Part shown: positions 60,427-64,000 of the stretch, piece after piece
How the letters are laid out: each line of letters starts with the position of its first letter
Position numbering within the stretch: position 1 is the stretch's first letter
From: Bin95 sp965220855
GTDB lineage: Bacteria; Pseudomonadota; Alphaproteobacteria; Bin95
Reading direction: 5' to 3'
Assembly (NCBI GenBank): GCA_965220855.1
Contig: CBDCQY010000001.1
Coordinates: 2,294,001 to 2,358,000 of the forward strand
Length of the DNA: 64,000 nucleotides
Program-made: the position numbers and the translations under genes
Notes under the pieces: generated by a model
Seen by the model: the letters and a program-made list of their open reading frames with translations, nothing else
Databases searched by the model: none
What the model was told of the DNA's origin: nothing

Positions 60427-60457
60427 CCGGGAGCGGCGCGTGAGACGCCGCTCCCGG
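60427..60457 (-). terminator. Hairpin between livK and livG
   Basis: A 12-bp perfect stem (60427-60438 with 60446-60457, CCGGGAGCGGCG and its complement) with a seven-base loop sits between the binding-protein gene and livG. There is no T run after it on the minus strand, so it is more likely an attenuator or an RNA-stabilising element that raises the amount of binding protein over the membrane parts. Confidence 0.6.
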
Positions 60458-60468
60458 GCGATGGCTGC

Positions 60469-61782
60469 CTATTTCGCGTAGGGCGAGGAGTCCGGCAGGG
60501 GCAGCACCGGGTCGATGGTCTGGAGCGCCTTCGGCCAGGCGACCTTGGTCTCCTGGTTGACATACTGGACGATCACCGGGAAGGCCTCGGTGTTCTGGCC
60601 GTCCATGGCGCTGCCGGGCTCGGGGAACTTCACGCCGAAGCCGAGCAGCGTGCCGCCCACCGGCACATCGGTTTCGAGCGCCGCCATGCGCAGCGCCTCG
60701 GCGCCGATGCCGCCATGGTTGCGGATCGCGCGCGGCAGCACGTCGGTGAAGAACAGATAGGCGTTGGAGGCCGCCATGCCGACATGGGCGGAGATGTCCT
60801 TCAGGTCCATGTCCGGCGTGCCGACGGCCTTGGCGTATTCCATGCCGACCATCTCGGTCACCTCGCCCAGGCCCTCGGCGAGCGTGGCCGGGTCGAGCAG
60901 CCAGATCGAGACCGGATCGACGTTGAAGATATGATCGGCGGCCTCGCCGAAGGCCTCGTAGAGCTTGTCGCGTACACCGTAGCCGGCGCCATGGCCGATC
61001 AGCGCGCGGAAGCGCAGGCCCTGCTCCTGCGCCTGGCGCAGGAAGAGCGTGATGTCCGGGTTGTAGCCGGTGTGCAGGATGACGTCCGGCCGCGCGCGCT
61101 TCAGCTTGGTGACCAGCGAGGAGAGGTCCGGCGCGGTGGCGGCGTAGCCCTCCTTCAGCACGATGTCGAAGCCCTGGGCCTCGGCCCCGGCCTCGTTGCC
61201 GGCCGCGACGCCGGAGCCGTAGGGGCCGTCCTCATGGATGATCGCGACCTTGAGGTCCCCCGGCGCGATGCCGAGCTTCTCCTCGGAATAGGCGGCCAGG
61301 AAGTCGGTCGAGGTGGTGCCGAACATGGCGCCGTGCACCTGCGGGCGGAAGACATATTTCAGGTTGCGGTCGCGCAGCACCGCCGGCGAGATGCAGGTGG
61401 TGATCCACATGAACTTCTTCAGCTGATCGACGCGCGCGGCCACCGGCACGCATTGCGCGGAACTGTAGAAGCCGAGCAGCATATCGACATTTTCCTGCTC
61501 GATCAGCCGCACCGCCTCGTTGATCGCCACATCGGGCTTGGACTGGGCGTCGGCGTAGATCGGCTCGATCTTGTAGCCCTCCACGCCGCCCTGGGCGTTG
61601 ATATGATCGATGACGATCTTGGCGCCGCGCGCCTGCAGCTCGGAGCCGCCGCCGGCCAGCGGGCCGGTATAATCGTAGATCACGCCGATCTTGATGACCT
61701 TGTCCTGCGCCTCGGCGCTCGCCGTCGCGGCCAGCGCCGCCGCCCCGAGTGCCAGCCCGCGCATCATCGTCTTCAAGCCCAT
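60469..61782 (-). CDS. Branched-chain amino acid ABC transporter substrate-binding protein (LivK-type)
   Basis: This 437-residue periplasmic receptor of the type I solute-binding fold begins with a signal peptide (MGLKTMMRGLALGAAALAATASAEA) and then KVIKIGVIYDYTGPLAGGGSELQARGAKIVIDHINAQGG, characteristic of LivJ/K-like proteins. It is first in the liv operon. Ligand may be branched-chain amino acids, amides or short-chain carboxylates; the sequence does not decide. ATG 61782 has GGGGAGGGGA ahead of it, which is a very strong ribosome site. Confidence 0.92.
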   Translation of the reverse strand: MGLKTMMRGLALGAAALAATASAEAQDKVIKIGVIYDYTGPLAGGGSELQARGAKIVIDHINAQGGVEGYKIEPIYADAQSKPDVAINEAVRLIEQENVDMLLGFYSSAQCVPVAARVDQLKKFMWITTCISPAVLRDRNLKYVFRPQVHGAMFGTTSTDFLAAYSEEKLGIAPGDLKVAIIHEDGPYGSGVAAGNEAGAEAQGFDIVLKEGYAATAPDLSSLVTKLKRARPDVILHTGYNPDITLFLRQAQEQGLRFRALIGHGAGYGVRDKLYEAFGEAADHIFNVDPVSIWLLDPATLAEGLGEVTEMVGMEYAKAVGTPDMDLKDISAHVGMAASNAYLFFTDVLPRAIRNHGGIGAEALRMAALETDVPVGGTLLGFGVKFPEPGSAMDGQNTEAFPVIVQYVNQETKVAWPKALQTIDPVLPLPDSSPYAK

Positions 61783-61946
61783 GGATTCCCCTCCCCCGGT
61801 TTCGTCGCATTGCGGCGCTTCCAATGGCGCCGCCCGTCTTCATAAAGCAGAACGATCCGCCTGTCGAACGGCCATATATCGAGGCCGCGAGAGCGGTCGC
61901 CGCGCCCGCCGGGGCGTCGCGAGAGAAGGCGCGAGCGAAATTCGGG

Positions 61947-61974
61947 CTTGCGCCGCAGCGGAATTGGCCTATGG
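61947..61974 (+). promoter_or_regulatory. Promoter of tRNA-Gly
   Basis: TTGCGC at 61947-61952 and TATGGT at 61969-61974 with a 16-base spacer lie 13 bases ahead of the tRNA, the same distance as for the tRNA-Arg promoter. Confidence 0.55.
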
Positions 61975-61987
61975 TGCGCGCCCGGAT

Positions 61988-62062
<75 letters not shown>

Positions 62063-62081
62063 GACCCCCTTCAGCGCAGGA

Positions 62082-62966
62082 TCACGGCCCCTCGGGCAGC
62101 ACGCTTTCGAGCGCCCGCTCGAAGGCCGCCGGGCGCTCATACATGGCCCAGTGGCCGGCCTCCGGCACGAAGGCGATCCGCGCCTCCGGGCGAATGGCGC
62201 GGATGGCCGCCGCGCGCTCGCGGAAGAACGGCCAGGCGGTCCAGTCCCACTCGCCCCAGATCGCCGCCAGCGGGGCCTCGACAAGCGGCAGCCGCCCGAC
62301 CAGCGCCGGGGTGGCGCTCACCCAGCGGCTCTTGGTGACGGCGCGCATGGTGTTCACGATCTGCATATGGACCGCGAAGTCATCGACCTCGCGCGGGTCC
62401 GCCAGCATCAGGATCTCCAGATTGCGCCGCGCCAGGCTCTTCAGCTCCGCCGGCGTCATGTCGCGCCGGAAGCGCTCCAGCGCCGGCCCGCGCGCCCGGC
62501 GCAGCCCCATCGCGCCGACGCCCACCATGGTGAAGCTGTGCAGCAGGTCCGCCAGCAGCGGCGCGGCGTGGCCGCCGACGACCCCGCCGAAGGAAAAGCC
62601 CACCAGGTCCACCCGCCGGTCCCGCTCCTCCAGCACATGGCGAAGGCCGTCGGCCACGATGCGCCCGATGCCGTCCATGTCGCGCCGGTCGGGCGGCGGG
62701 TCCGATTCGCCGAGGCCCGGCGTGTCGGCGGCATAGACGCGCCAACGCCGCGCGAGGCTTCGCACATTGCGGATCCAGTGCCACCAGGAGCCGTAGCCGC
62801 CATGCAGCAGCGCCAGCGGCGGCGCGCCCGGCTCTCCGAAGACATGCCAGACCATGCGGCCCTCGCCGCATGGCGCGGTCTTGACCGTCGCTTCCGCCTC
62901 GACCGAGCGGATGAAGGCTTCGACGCGCGGCGGGGCCGTCCGCGCGCCGCGCGCCGCCAGGCTCAA
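62082..62966 (-). CDS. Alpha/beta fold hydrolase
   Basis: This 294-residue hydrolase has the oxyanion segment LLHGGYGSWWHW, the nucleophile elbow GFSFGG, the acid in IWGEWDWTA and the histidine in PEAGHWAMYE. It is similar to meta-cleavage-product hydrolases and other C-C or ester hydrolases. I chose TTG 62966, overlapping the stop of the carboxypeptidase gene; another possible start is ATG 62857 (MVWHVFGEPG). Substrate unknown. Confidence 0.88.
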   Translation of the reverse strand: MSLAARGARTAPPRVEAFIRSVEAEATVKTAPCGEGRMVWHVFGEPGAPPLALLHGGYGSWWHWIRNVRSLARRWRVYAADTPGLGESDPPPDRRDMDGIGRIVADGLRHVLEERDRRVDLVGFSFGGVVGGHAAPLLADLLHSFTMVGVGAMGLRRARGPALERFRRDMTPAELKSLARRNLEILMLADPREVDDFAVHMQIVNTMRAVTKSRWVSATPALVGRLPLVEAPLAAIWGEWDWTAWPFFRERAAAIRAIRPEARIAFVPEAGHWAMYERPAAFERALESVLPEGP

Positions 62967-64000
62967 GCCCGCGCCCGGCGGCCGGGGCGATGCAGCAGCA
63001 CCAGGCAGTCCTGCCGCTGGCGCTTCAGGTCCGCGCAGGCGCGCCGGGCGGCGGCCTTGTCGAAGCCCGCCAGGCGCGAGTGGTAGAGCAGGCGGCCGCG
63101 CTTGCTCCTCCGGGGCCACGCGCCGACATCGATACCCTCCGGCAAGGGCCGCAACAGCCGCGCCGCCGCCTGGGCCTGCCGGCGCGCCGCCTGTTTGTTG
63201 GCGTAGGCGCCGACCTGCACGGCGTAGTCGCCCGACGCGACGCGCGGCGCCGGCTTCGGCGGGGCGGCGATAGCCGGGGGCGCGGTCCGCCCCGCAACGG
63301 CGCGCGGCGATTTCGGCGGTTTCGCAGCGGGCCGCGAGGCGACGCGCGCCGACGGCGAGAGCTTCGGCACCGCCGCCATGGCCGGCAGCGGCGGGGCGCC
63401 ATGGCGCACGGTGAAGCAGTCCGTCCCGCGCCGCTTGAGCTGACGGCAGGCCGCGCCGGCCGCGCGCTGCCCGTAACCCACCAGCCGGGCGCGCCAGAGC
63501 GTGCCGCCCCGCCGGCGCGCCTTCGGCCAGGCGCCCCAGGCCCCGCCCGGCGGCAGGCCGACGACCCGCGCCGCTTGCTGCGCCAGCCGGCGCGCGGCGG
63601 GTTTGCTGCGCACCGCGCCCACCTGCACCGCCCATATGTTCGCGTCGCCCGGACGCACGGACGGCGCCGACCGGCGCGGCTTCAGCTTGGCGAAGATGCG
63701 ATTGGTGAGCGCGGCGACATGGCGGTCTCGGGAGCGCGCGCTCTTGCCGCCCATCACCACGGTGATCAGCCGCCGGCCCTTGCGCTTGGCCGAGAAGGCG
63801 AGGTTGAAGCCCGATTTGGAGATATAGCCGGTCTTGAGCCCGTCCGCGCCGCGATACCAGCTGAGCAGGCGGTTGTGCGAGCGGTAGGTCCGGCCGCGGA
63901 ACTTGAACTTGCCGAGCGAGAAATAGTGGTAGCGGTTCGGGAAATTCCGCATGAGCGCGCGGGCCAGCAGCGCCATGTCGCGCGCCGTGGTCCATTGCTG
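62963..64000 (-). CDS. D-alanyl-D-alanine carboxypeptidase with SPOR repeats (5' end outside window)
   Basis: This is the 3' part (at least 345 residues) of a penicillin-binding-protein-type carboxypeptidase of the DacC family that trims peptidoglycan side chains in the periplasm. It contains the third catalytic motif KTG in YRGADGLKTGYISKSGFNLAFSAKRKGRRLITVVMGG. Two SPOR-like repeats follow: AVQVGAVRSKPAARRLAQQAARVVGLP and AVQVGAYANKQAARRQAQAAARLLRPL, separated by a proline- and alanine-rich linker (about 195-245 of the visible part). SPOR domains bind denuded glycan at the septum. The SxxK and SxN motifs lie beyond the window edge. Confidence 0.88.
   Translation of the reverse strand, partial: QQWTTARDMALLARALMRNFPNRYHYFSLGKFKFRGRTYRSHNRLLSWYRGADGLKTGYISKSGFNLAFSAKRKGRRLITVVMGGKSARSRDRHVAALTNRIFAKLKPRRSAPSVRPGDANIWAVQVGAVRSKPAARRLAQQAARVVGLPPGGAWGAWPKARRRGGTLWRARLVGYGQRAAGAACRQLKRRGTDCFTVRHGAPPLPAMAAVPKLSPSARVASRPAAKPPKSPRAVAGRTAPPAIAAPPKPAPRVASGDYAVQVGAYANKQAARRQAQAAARLLRPLPEGIDVGAWPRRSKRGRLLYHSRLAGFDKAAARRACADLKRQRQDCLVLLHRPGRRARA

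Overview
The window is about 64 kb of high-GC, gene-dense bacterial chromosome, with roughly 65 protein genes, two tRNA genes and almost no free intergenic space. The gene content points to an alphaproteobacterium, probably of the Rhodospirillales type. The evidence is a SAM-II riboswitch ahead of metZ (a class known mainly from Alphaproteobacteria), the ispH-thrB2-rnhA cluster, the yajC-secD-secF-Mth938 cluster, an NDUFS6-like zinc-finger gene ahead of polA, and an aroQ-accB-accC-aat operon. GTG and TTG starts that overlap the preceding stop codon are common. There are no CRISPR arrays, phage genes or insertion sequences, and no gene-free stretch exceeds 300 bases.

Layout. 1-3.4 kb: the 3' end of tatD, a gene fusing a PhnP-like metallo-hydrolase to MazG, and a Rieske oxygenase; a dif-like XerCD site lies in the fusion linker. 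3.3-10.6 kb: NifU-like protein, dipeptide-binding protein, Uma2-type protein, riboswitch-controlled metZ, an oligopeptide ABC ATPase and an acyl-CoA ligase, closed by a 270-bp three-armed palindromic element. 10.6-13.7 kb: SDR, PhyH dioxygenase, multicopper oxidase, tRNA-Arg(CCG). 13.8-20.6 kb: a tandem duplication of small membrane coiled-coil genes, zf-CHCC, polA, mntR, oligopeptidase B and a lipoprotein. 20.7-24.6 kb: ispH, thrB, rnhA, peroxiredoxin and a radical SAM gene.

24.6-31 kb: a MarR gene under a perfect palindromic operator, an EmrA-like fusion protein without its MFS partner, a frameshifted indolepyruvate ferredoxin oxidoreductase, an SDR and a third coiled-coil gene. 31.1-34 kb: aroQ-accB-accC-aat. 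34-41 kb: TauD-type dioxygenase, aromatic amino acid decarboxylase, PhnD-like protein, TPR protein, TusA plus a persulfide-dioxygenase-like hydrolase, and an enoyl-CoA hydratase. 41-47.2 kb: RraA-like protein, YhhQ-type transporter, SDR, a UGSC selenoprotein with an in-frame TGA and a hairpin just downstream, its companion ring-hydroxylating dioxygenase subunits, and IspZ/YciB.

47.2-52.6 kb: a MoxR/VWA pair, a DMT exporter and two tandem luciferase-like monooxygenases. 52.6-55.9 kb: SecDF-YajC. 56-56.9 kb: a PIN-domain toxin-antitoxin-like pair. 56.9-61.8 kb: a complete branched-chain amino acid ABC transporter. 62-64 kb: tRNA-Gly(GCC), an alpha/beta hydrolase and the 3' part of a D,D-carboxypeptidase with SPOR repeats.

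The most notable items are the putative selenoprotein operon (43.1-46.6 kb), the dif-like site inside a coding linker (1.38 kb), and the three-armed palindrome (10.29-10.56 kb). If the dif call is right, the window lies at the replication terminus.
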